From CAYFZO01 sp965223735 (GTDB lineage Bacteria; Pseudomonadota; Gammaproteobacteria; Poriferisulfidales; Oxydemutatoraceae), in assembly GCA_965223735.1 (NCBI GenBank), contig OZ245010.1:1488001-1552000 (forward strand): a DNA stretch of 64,000 nt, read 5' to 3'. Under the pieces are notes generated by a model that was not told the DNA's origin, made no database searches, and saw nothing but the letters and a program-made list of their open reading frames with translations. Positions 26,335 to 33,327 of the stretch are shown one piece after another. A program made the position numbers and the translations under genes. Each line of letters begins with the position of its first letter. Within the stretch, counting starts at the first letter, position 1.

Positions 26335-26385
26335 TCCAGTCATAAGTCAATGAAACCTTATTTTCATCCAGGGAGGATTTTTCCA

Positions 26386-27363
26386 ATGAACAGATCAATA
26401 CCTGCCGGATCAGGTTCATCCCGTGCTGTGAGGCGTTTGTTGCCGCCGGCAAGTTATCGGGGTCGGCTGAAGCGCCTGCTCTTCACAGCGCGTTCGATCA
26501 CGGTACCGGTTTGCGGCACGTTTGTGCTGGCGGTGTTGCTGGCGGGTCTTCCGGCACACGCGCAAAGGGGCTGCGGGGCGGGCGGTCTGACACTGGGTCC
26601 GGCACTGGAGCCGGAGATGGTGTTTATACCGGGTGGGAGTTTCCGCATGCCGGAGATGGTGTTTATACCGGGTGGGAGTTTCCGCATGGGGGCCCTTCAG
26701 GGTGTCGGTAGCGCCAACGAAAAGCCAGTGCATACGGTCAACATTCAGTTCTTCGCGGTGGGTCAATATGAAATAACGCTGGCTCAATTCGAGGCATTTG
26801 TAGATGAGACGGGCCACGATGCAGGTGATCTCTGGCGCAACCCCGGTTTCAGTCCGACGGGGCAGCATCCTGTCGTGGGAGTGCGTTGGAATGACGCCCA
26901 GGCTTATATCGCCTGGTTGAACAGGCGGACGGGCAAGCGTTATCGTCTGTTGACGGAGTCTGAATGGGAGTATGTGGCGCGAGCGGGGACTGAGACCCTG
27001 TATCATTTCGGCAACACCGAGGCGTCGCTTATGGGGAATGCCAACTGTTCTGAAAGTGTATGTGCTGACGGTTTTGACCGTACGGCACCGGTGGGGAGTT
27101 TCGGTGCGAACGCATTCGGTTTGCACGACATGTACGGCAACGTATGGGAGTGGGTGAAGGATTGCTGGCATGGGGGTTACAATGGGGCGCCGACCGATGG
27201 CAGCGCCTGGTTGGAGGGGGATGGTGGAAATTGTGACGAGTCCGTGTTTCGCGGCGGCGCCTGGAACAGACTCGCCGAGAACCTGCGTGCGGCGTTCCGC
27301 GGCGGGAGCTTCCGCAGCTACCGCAACTTCGATCTCGGGTTCCGTGTGGCTCAGGACTTATGA
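26386..27363 (+). CDS. DGR target protein 4: secreted FGE/SUMF1-fold protein
   Basis: A 325-residue paralogue, the most diverged of the four tandem copies in its body (VNIQFFAVGQYEITLAQFEA, GVRWNDAQAYIAWLNRRTGK, GLHDMYGNVWEWVKDC). Here the VR is followed directly by tta tga, so the protein ends GFRVAQDL with no tail. This is the copy with a longer avd and RT downstream, and so probably the original DGR target of the array. SD gggagg precedes the ATG. Confidence 0.88.
   Translation: MNRSIPAGSGSSRAVRRLLPPASYRGRLKRLLFTARSITVPVCGTFVLAVLLAGLPAHAQRGCGAGGLTLGPALEPEMVFIPGGSFRMPEMVFIPGGSFRMGALQGVGSANEKPVHTVNIQFFAVGQYEITLAQFEAFVDETGHDAGDLWRNPGFSPTGQHPVVGVRWNDAQAYIAWLNRRTGKRYRLLTESEWEYVARAGTETLYHFGNTEASLMGNANCSESVCADGFDRTAPVGSFGANAFGLHDMYGNVWEWVKDCWHGGYNGAPTDGSAWLEGDGGNCDESVFRGGAWNRLAENLRAAFRGGSFRSYRNFDLGFRVAQDL
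27248..27360 (+). repeat. DGR variable region VR4
   Basis: Variable codons include aac, aga, ctc, aac, ttc, ggc, agc ttc, agc tac, aac ttc gat ctc. Shortest VR (37 residues from RGG to QDL), and its flank differs slightly (ggcggcgcctgg, ggttccgtgtgg). Confidence 0.82.
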
Positions 27364-27414
27364 TCCCTTGGTGCTGGATACTTGGCCCCTTGAAACGGCG
27401 AGCGTGAGCGAGCC

Positions 27415-27454
27415 GCGCCGCCGTGAGGCGGCGCAACCCGCGCGTCAGCGCGGG
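27415..27454 (+). promoter_or_regulatory. Paired hairpins downstream of VR4
   Basis: Identical stems at 27415-27434 and 27437-27454. The spacer between stop and hairpin differs from the other copies (cttggccccttgaaacggcg). Confidence 0.7.
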
Positions 27455-27471
27455 AGAATTTTGGCGGGATC

Positions 27472-27840
27472 ATGACTGAAAGAACGACTGCCCCCCAACT
27501 GCCGCAGGCGGTGGAGTCCTGCCACCAGATGATCCAGTGGCTGATCCCGCAGATCGACCGTTTTCCCCGCCAGCGGCGCTTCACTCTCGGGGAAAGGCTG
27601 GAGAACCACGCGCTGCTGGTGCTGGAGCATCGGGTCAAGGCCGCCTTCAGCGCCGGAAAAGCGGGCGCGCTTGAATACGCCAGCCGGAAGCTCAACGTGC
27701 TGAAGTATCTGTAGCGCCTGGCTTATGAATTGAAGGCCGTTGCGCATAAGGCCTACCAGCACGGCGCCCGGTTGATGGTGGATCCGGGCAGGCAGATCGG
27801 CGGCTGGCTGAAGACCGTTTCGCGGGCGAAGCCGAGATGA
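27472..27840 (+). pseudogene. avd: avd (DGR accessory variability determinant), nonsense-mutated copy
   Basis: Avd is the small, positively charged four-helix-bundle protein that partners the DGR reverse transcriptase. This copy reads MTERTTAPQLPQAVESCHQM, then FPRQRRFTLGERLENHALLV and AGALEYASRKLNVLKYL before an in-frame TAG at 27712-27714; the copy at 32066 has TGG there. Past the TAG the frame stays open to a TGA at 27838-27840 that overlaps the RT start (ATGA). As it stands, translation gives 80 residues without the last helices. Confidence 0.85.
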
Positions 27841-28340
27841 AACGTCTGGGCAGGATCTGGCCGCAGGTATGCAGCTTCGACAATCTGCACCTCGCCTGGC
27901 GCAAAGCCCGGCGGGGCAAGGCCCGGCGCGATGACGTCGCCCGGTTCGCGCTGGAACTGGAAGCCAATTTGATCGGACTGCAACGGCAACTGGCCGGCAA
28001 TACCTGGCAACCGGGGGGCTACCGTCAATTCACCCTGTACGAACGCAAGCCGAGGGTGATCTCCTGCGCGCCTTTTGCCGACCGGGTGGTTCATCATGCG
28101 CTGATGAACGTGATCGAGCCGTGGCTGGACCGCTCGATGATCGACCAATCCTGGGCCTGCCGCAAAGGCAGGGGGGTGCATCGCGCCCTGGACTATTACC
28201 AGGCGCAGGCCCGGCGTTATGCCTATGTGCTGCATCTCGACATCGCGGCCTATTTCCCGTCCATCCCGCACGACAGGATGAAAGCCTGCATCCGGCGTTA
28301 CCTGAAAGATGAACCTGGCTTTGACGGTTTATTTCAGTAA
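27837..28340 (+). pseudogene. DGR reverse transcriptase, truncated copy 1
   Basis: The N-terminal half of a group II intron/DGR-type reverse transcriptase: YRQFTLYERKPRVISCAPFA, DRVVHHALMNVIEPWLDRSM, SWACRKGRGVHRALDYYQ and the first catalytic Asp in YVLHLDIAAYFPSIPHDRM. The RT sequence stops after RRYLKDE at about 28313, where an IS1634-type terminal repeat begins; the remaining residues to the TAA (28338-28340) come from the IS. The SQ and YxDD motifs, and so two catalytic Asp, are missing. Start overlaps avd. Not a working polymerase on its own. Confidence 0.88.
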
Positions 28341-29101
28341 GCAATTCTTGACTTCGACGGTTGATCTCCGTCGGCTCCTCTGAAAGCCGCGTCCCGCCTC
28401 ACGCGATTCCTGTCCGGCGTTTGTTATGCCTGGTGATGATCATCCAATTGGCATCGGCCCCCGGCCCCGCTATCATCCCCCATGTTCGTTCGCGTCAAAT
28501 CCACTCCCAACAGTCCCCGCCGCTCCGTCCAACTCGTCGAGGGAATACGCCGCGCCGACAAAGTCAGGCAGCGCATCGTCTGCCATATCGGGGTCGCGTG
28601 CGACGACGACGAACTCCGCCGCCTCAAGGAACTGGGCGAGATCCTCAAGGCCGACATTGAACAACGCCACCAGCCCAGCCTGTTTCCCCCCGAGCCGGTC
28701 GTCACCGGGGTGCTGGCGGCAAAGCCACTGCAACTCGACGCCGGCGCGGATCCGCGCGCATATTGCGATTGCGTTCATGGCCTTGACGTGTGGGCGGCAC
28801 TTGAGCTACCGGGTCGCGTTGCAATACCGGCGGCTGTCTGCGGCGGTGATCCGCAATGCGTTGATGCACGTGCAGGTGAGCGTGCTGCGGCACAAGCGCA
28901 CGGGTAAGCGTTATGTGCTGCCCTCAAAGGCAGGCGGGGAGGCGAAGAAGATCTACTCGATCATGAAGGTGAAGCGTACGACGAGCGCCTACGCGCTGGA
29001 CTGACCGACAAGAGTCGGCGAAAGCCTGAAATGTTGTGCCTGGACCGGAAAACGGTCTTTTGTAAATCAACCACTTGCTGAAATAAACCGTCGAAGTCAG
29101 G
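28314..29101 (+). mobile_element. IS1634-type element with internal deletion (788 bp)
   Basis: The left end cctggctttgacggtttatt and right end (reverse complement cctgacttcgacggtttatt) are matching terminal inverted repeats. The transposase N-terminus (MFVRVKSTPNSPRRSVQLVE, DKVRQRIVCHIGVACDDDEL) starts at 28482, and the C-terminus (IRAHIAIAFMALTCGRHLSY through KKIYSIMKVKRTTSAYALD) ends at 29004. The central catalytic region is absent and the two parts are in different frames. The bases flanking the two ends do not form a direct repeat, so the original target is not preserved. Confidence 0.8.
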
Positions 29102-29109
29102 AGTTGCAC

Positions 29110-29138
29110 TTGCAAGTTGAATCCATCAGTTGCATACT
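29110..29138 (+). promoter_or_regulatory. Candidate promoter upstream of poly-C tract
   Basis: TTGCAA (29110-29115), a 17-bp spacer and CATACT (29133-29138) resemble a sigma70 promoter. The ATG that would read into the poly-C tract starts at 29146, nearly at the predicted transcription start, so the message would be almost leaderless. Confidence 0.3.
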
Positions 29139-29206
29139 CCCCCTTATGGCCACTGCCGCTTCATGGAAAACCTTTCTTCGGGCAGATGCGCTCATTCATA
29201 AGACTG

Positions 29207-29227
29207 CCCCCCCCCCCCCCCCCCCCC
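29207..29227 (+). repeat. Homopolymeric C tract (21 C), potential phase-variation switch
   Basis: Twenty-one consecutive C. A frame from ATG 29146 runs through the tract and stops at TAG 29230-29232 at the present length. With one C more or two fewer it would continue without a stop into the lipoprotein frame. The lipoprotein's own frame upstream of the tract is closed by TAA at 29199-29201. Confidence 0.8.
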
Positions 29228-29288
29228 TCTAGCAAACTGTAAAAACCGATTTAATCTCGAAGCGTGCCTGATCTCCACGGCGCGTTCC

Positions 29289-29846
29289 GTGTTGCTGCCC
29301 TGTTGTCTGCTGCTTCTTTCCGGTTGCCTGGATGGAGGGGGAAGCAGCGGGACTTCTGCCGGGTTGCCCCCGGATCCGGGCGAGATGGGGAAGTTGACGC
29401 TGGATGGGGTTGACATCGACGGGAATGACGTGCGCGACGACGTCGAGATATTCATTGCGGAGCGCGCCAGGGAAATTGAAGCATCCCGGTCCATGGCGAC
29501 GGACGTGTCTCAGGTCCGCCGCGCCCTGACGCAACTGGCGCGGAGCATGCTGGGCGATATCGCGCTCTACTCATCCATGACATCGACGAGTGTTCCCGAG
29601 TCTTCGACGCCTGCCGTCGTTGATCTGCCGGACGCCCGGAAGACCGGTCTCCTCAAATCCGGGCAAAGGGCAATTCAGTGCATGTCCTCCCACAATCTCG
29701 ACTTGGAAGAGGAAATACTCCGCATGCGGTTTTCGGTGATCAACACGACCGCCCGCTACGTGGCTTACCGGGGAATCGACGAGGCGCTGGACGGCGCGTT
29801 CTACGAATATGAATTTCTGGATGATATGGGGTCCGCCTGTGAATAG
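29289..29846 (+). CDS. Predicted lipoprotein ahead of hydrolase-FGE fusion
   Basis: The minimal start is GTG 29289, giving a 185-residue protein with signal helix LLPCCLLLLSG and lipobox LSGC (Cys at residue 13). There is no Shine-Dalgarno before this GTG. The codons just upstream (NLEACLISTARS) stay open and echo the leader of the FGE targets (RLKRLFSTARS), suggesting the native start lies further up and is reached through the poly-C tract. The mature part is acidic and helical, includes DGVDIDGNDVRDDVEIFIAE (resembling an EF-hand-like or dockerin-like Asp loop), and matches no family I recognise. It overlaps the next gene. Confidence 0.6.
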   Translation: MLLPCCLLLLSGCLDGGGSSGTSAGLPPDPGEMGKLTLDGVDIDGNDVRDDVEIFIAERAREIEASRSMATDVSQVRRALTQLARSMLGDIALYSSMTSTSVPESSTPAVVDLPDARKTGLLKSGQRAIQCMSSHNLDLEEEILRMRFSVINTTARYVAYRGIDEALDGAFYEYEFLDDMGSACE

Positions 29847-31959
29847 CGCGGGATGTTCGGGACGCCTTGCATGGTGTTTTGGAGTGGTGTTGCTGGCGTG
29901 TTTTTCGGCTCATGCGCAGGAGGACAGTCCTTGCGATCCGGGCAATCAGTACAAAAAGCAGTCGATCGTTCTCTACACCAGCAACGGGATCAAAACCGCG
30001 CGCGTTGATGGACAAGTTGCTCTGTTGAGGATTGCGGAGGGATGGCGTGATTTTGAGCGGGAGAAAAACGCGCGTTGCGTTGAATACGATTATGACTTTG
30101 ACAGCGATTCCTTTGATTGCAAGAGGCGCCTGGAATACAGTGAATCGCGTTGCTTCGAGTACAGGCACCATTCCGGCGCGGGCGTTTTGGGGGACCTCTT
30201 TGAAACATTGAACGTGTTGAATCTAGATAACCATAGGGTAGCACTCAGGAAACTGGCAACGTCCGATGATGATACGACTTGTCTTGTCTTTGACGACAGT
30301 GACGACAGTGACGGCAATTGTCGCCAGACAGTCGGGCAGCGCCGTGTGCAACTGGTCGGCCGCATTGGTAATGCAGCGGTTGACATCATAAGGCCGTTGC
30401 AGGATAGCGCGCGGGAATATTTAGAGCGTGGGCGGCGAGTGTTGCTGATGGGGCATTCCGAAGGTTCTTTGATCAGTCACAGGGCTTATGAAGAACTACA
30501 GAAGGAGCGTGGCGGATTTTACTCGGAAGCACTCGGGGCGATCTTGATCGCCACGCCGTTATCTGAAAGCTCGTCCTGCGCAAGCGATCTCGGATGCCTT
30601 CATTTCACGAACGAAGAAGATGTGGTCGTCAACCTGCTCAGGGTGGTACGTCCAGCAGACCCCCCCCTGCCGGGAAGCGTGAACACCGAACTTACTTCTA
30701 TAGATGACATTGATGACGATGACATTGATGCCGATTTCTTCCGTCACAGATTGGTCAAGTCCTACTGGCCAAAGGGCCTTACCAGCAGGAGGGTGTTGAA
30801 CCAGCATTTTATTGATTTGTTTGGCGATTCTGGAGCGGTTCGCTACCCGGTGCCGACGTTCACCACGGTCTCGCTGACGTACGTGGTTCCCAATACACAG
30901 GACACTCCGTCTGCGTTGCCGCGCCTGGCGGTGGCGAGGGGGCTCATGCCGTTCAATTCGATGGGCATGCTGACACCGTCGTTCGGCACGACCACGATCA
31001 GCAGCAACCGCCCGGCGGGCCTGTTCAGCGAGCAGCCCGGGATCAGCATCAGCGAGCAGGCCGATAGCATCGTGATCGAGGGGGGCGGATTGGCGAAAGG
31101 GAGAACGGGGGTCTGGAGCGGCGAAGTTCTGCTTGAGGAGAGGAACGGGGATATTGTTCAAACGGTTGGGGTAGGCAGGGTGGCCATAGCGGTTAAGGAT
31201 GATGAGGTTGATTGCGAGGATTGCTTGGAGCCGGAGATGGTGGTGGTGTCGGCGGGGCGTTTCCGCATGGGGGACCTTCAGGGTGACGGTGATACCGCCG
31301 CATCGCCGGTGCATACGGTTGATATAAGCTCCTTCACGGTGGGCAAATATGAAATAACGCGGGCCCAATTCGAGGCATTTGTGGATGCGACAAACTACGA
31401 TGCAGGTAATACAGGTAATACTTGGCGCGACCCCGGTTTCAGTCAGACGGGGCAGCATCCTGTCGTGAGGGTGAGTTGGGATGACGCCCGGGCTTATATC
31501 GCCTGGTTGAACGGGCGGACGGGCAAGCGTTATCGTCTGTTGACGGAGTCTGAATGGGAGTATGTGGCGCGAGCGGGGACTGAGACCCTGTATCATTTCG
31601 GCAACGACGCGGCGTCGCTTCGCGGGAATGCCAACTGCCGGGAGAGTGTATGCGCTGACGGTTTTGACCATACGGCACCGGTGGGGAGTTTCGGTGCGAA
31701 CGCATTCGGAGTGCACGACATGCACGGCAACGTATGGGAGTGGGTGGAGGATTGCTTGCACGAGAATTACAATGGGGCGCCGACCGATGGCAGCGCCTGG
31801 TTGGAGGGGGATAGTGGGGATTGTGGCGTTCGCGTGCTTCGCGGGGGCTCCTGGGGCGACGGCGGCCTCGCCGGGGGCCTGCGTGCGGCGGACCGCTTCT
31901 GGCTCAACCGCAACGAGCGGCAGCACTCTCTCGGGTTCCGGTTGGCTCAGGACTTATGA
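29809..31959 (+). CDS. DGR target 5: alpha/beta-hydrolase-like domain fused to FGE-fold variable domain
   Basis: The outermost ATG gives 716 aa; a GTG at 29839, overlapping the lipoprotein stop, gives a cleaner signal peptide (MNSAGCSGRLAWCFGVVLLA then CFSAHA|QE). Residues about 40-380 contain a serine-hydrolase nucleophile elbow, VLLMGHSEGSLISHRAYEEL (GxSxG), in a lipase/esterase-like context; the rest of that domain is unfamiliar. A beta-rich linker leads at about residue 475 to LEPEMVVVSAGRFRMG, the start of the FGE fold, without the 13-residue duplication of the tandem targets. The core matches target 2 closely (DATNYDAGNTGNT). The VR has no Cys and the protein stops at GFRLAQDL. Confidence 0.82.
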   Translation: MNFWMIWGPPVNSAGCSGRLAWCFGVVLLACFSAHAQEDSPCDPGNQYKKQSIVLYTSNGIKTARVDGQVALLRIAEGWRDFEREKNARCVEYDYDFDSDSFDCKRRLEYSESRCFEYRHHSGAGVLGDLFETLNVLNLDNHRVALRKLATSDDDTTCLVFDDSDDSDGNCRQTVGQRRVQLVGRIGNAAVDIIRPLQDSAREYLERGRRVLLMGHSEGSLISHRAYEELQKERGGFYSEALGAILIATPLSESSSCASDLGCLHFTNEEDVVVNLLRVVRPADPPLPGSVNTELTSIDDIDDDDIDADFFRHRLVKSYWPKGLTSRRVLNQHFIDLFGDSGAVRYPVPTFTTVSLTYVVPNTQDTPSALPRLAVARGLMPFNSMGMLTPSFGTTTISSNRPAGLFSEQPGISISEQADSIVIEGGGLAKGRTGVWSGEVLLEERNGDIVQTVGVGRVAIAVKDDEVDCEDCLEPEMVVVSAGRFRMGDLQGDGDTAASPVHTVDISSFTVGKYEITRAQFEAFVDATNYDAGNTGNTWRDPGFSQTGQHPVVRVSWDDARAYIAWLNGRTGKRYRLLTESEWEYVARAGTETLYHFGNDAASLRGNANCRESVCADGFDHTAPVGSFGANAFGVHDMHGNVWEWVEDCLHENYNGAPTDGSAWLEGDSGDCGVRVLRGGSWGDGGLAGGLRAADRFWLNRNERQHSLGFRLAQDL
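31838..31956 (+). repeat. DGR variable region VR5
   Basis: Variable codons include ggc gac ggc ggc ctc, ggc, gac, ttc, ctc aac, aac, cac and tct ctc; also gag, cgg and cag. 39 residues from RGG to QDL, so a third length class. Followed by tta tga. Confidence 0.82.
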
Positions 31960-32008
31960 TCCCTTGGTGCTGGATACTTGAACCCTTGACGGCGAGCGTG
32001 AGCGAGCC

Positions 32009-32048
32009 GCGCCGCCGTGAGGCGGCGCAACCCGCGCGTCAGCGCGGG
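32009..32048 (+). promoter_or_regulatory. Paired hairpins downstream of VR5
   Basis: Identical stems at 32009-32028 and 32031-32048. Confidence 0.7.
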
Positions 32049-32065
32049 AGAATTCTGGTGCAGCC

Positions 32066-32428
32066 ATGATTGAAAAGACGCCCCAACTGCCGCAGGCGGT
32101 GGAGTCCTGCCACCAGATGATCCGGTGGCTGATCCCTCAGATCAGCCGTTTTCCCCACCAGCGGCGCTTCACTCTCGGGGAAAGGCTGGAGAACCACGCG
32201 CTGCTGGTGCTGGAGCATCGGGTCAAGGGCGCCTTCAGTACCGGAAAAGCGGGCGCGCTTGAATACGCCAGCCGGAAGCTCAACGTGCTGAAGCATCTGT
32301 GGCGCCTGGCTTATGAATTGAAGGCCGTTGCGCATAAGGCCTACCAGCACGGCGCCCGGTTGATGGTGGATCCGGGCAGGCAGATCGGCGGCTGGCTGAA
32401 GACCGTTTCGCGGGCGAAGCCGAGATGA
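32066..32428 (+). CDS. avd: Avd, DGR accessory protein (intact copy)
   Basis: A 120-residue, basic, all-helical protein: LPQAVESCHQMIRWLIPQIS, FPHQRRFTLGERLENHALLV, EHRVKGAFSTGKAGALEYAS and RKLNVLKHLWRLAYELKAVA outline four helices. Avd forms a pentamer that binds the DGR reverse transcriptase and template RNA. This copy lacks the nonsense codon of the 27472 copy. Its TGA overlaps the RT start (ATGA). With both local RTs broken it could only work with a polymerase encoded elsewhere. Confidence 0.85.
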   Translation: MIEKTPQLPQAVESCHQMIRWLIPQISRFPHQRRFTLGERLENHALLVLEHRVKGAFSTGKAGALEYASRKLNVLKHLWRLAYELKAVAHKAYQHGARLMVDPGRQIGGWLKTVSRAKPR

Positions 32429-32952
32429 AACGTCCGGGCAGGATCTGGCCGCAGGTATGCAGCTTCGACAATCTGCACCTCGCCTGGCGCAAGGCCCGGC
32501 GGGGCAAGGCCCGGCGCGATGACGTCGCCCGGTCCGCATTGGATCTGGAAGCCAATTTGATCGGACTGCAACGGCAACTGGCCGGCAATACCCGGTAGCC
32601 GGGCGGCTACCGTCAATTCACCCTGTACGAACGCAAGCCGAGGTTGATCTCCTGCGCGCCTTTTGCCGACCGGGTGGTGCATCACGCGCTGATGGACGTC
32701 ATCGAGCCGTGGCTGGACCGCTCGATGATCGCTCAGTCCTGGGCCTGCCGCAAAGGCAGGGGGGTGCATCGTGCCCTGGACTATTACCAGGCGCAGGCCC
32801 GGCGTTATGCCTACGTGCTGCATCTCGACATCGCGGCCTATTTCCCGTCCATCCCGCACGACAGGATGAAAGCCTGCATCCGGCGTTACCTGAAAGATGA
32901 ACCTGACTTCGGCGGTTTATTTCAGCAAGCAGTTCTTGACTTCGACGGTTGA
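32425..32952 (+). pseudogene. DGR reverse transcriptase, truncated and nonsense-mutated copy 2
   Basis: About 95% like the 27837 copy by eye. An in-frame TAG at 32596-32598 replaces the Gln codon that follows NTW in copy 1 (NTWQPGG). RT sequence ends after RRYLKDE at about 32901, where the IS1634-type end begins; translated IS bases (PDFGGLFQQAVLDFDG) run to a TGA at 32950-32952. The catalytic YxDD block is absent as in copy 1. The shared break point shows that the IS insertion came before the cassette duplication. Confidence 0.88.
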
Positions 32953-33327
32953 TCTCCGTCGGCTCCTCTGAAAGCCGCGTCCCGCCTCACGCGATTCCTG
33001 TCCGGCGTTTGTTATGCCTGGTGATGATCATCCAATTGGCATCCGCACCCGTATCATTCCCCCATGTTCGTTCGCGCCAAATCCACTCCCAACAGTCCCC
33101 GGTGCGCCGTCCAACTCGTCGAGGGAATACGCCGCGCCGACAAAGTCAGGCAGCGCATCGTCTGCCATATCGGGGTCGCGTGCGACGACGACGAACTCCG
33201 CCGCCTCAAGGAACTGGGCGAGATCCTCAAGGCCGACATTGAACAACGCCACCAGCCCAGCCTGTTTCCCCCCGAGCCGGTCGTCACCGGGGTGCTGGCG
33301 GCGAAGCCACTGCAACCCGACGCCGGC
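32902..33327 (+). mobile_element. IS1634-type element, 5' remnant
   Basis: Left terminal repeat (cctgacttcggcggtttatt) and transposase N-terminus from 33064 (MFVRAKSTPNSPRCAVQLVE; GIRRADKVRQRIVCHIGV). It breaks off at cgacgccggc, a 10-base stretch shared with nadC, and continues as a nadC 3' fragment. Complementary to the 3' remnant at the left edge of the island. Confidence 0.75.

Noticed and set aside
23579..26343. Repeated minus-strand frames beginning MTGSRFPRLMASLYC after each target
   Set aside because: They run backwards through the avd fragment and hairpins and repeat only because the unit repeats; no start signal.
29207..29227. Poly-C tract as a mere sequencing artefact
   Set aside because: Length may be imprecise, but a long C run is clearly there and sits where a frame change joins an upstream ATG to the lipoprotein; kept as a finding with that caveat.
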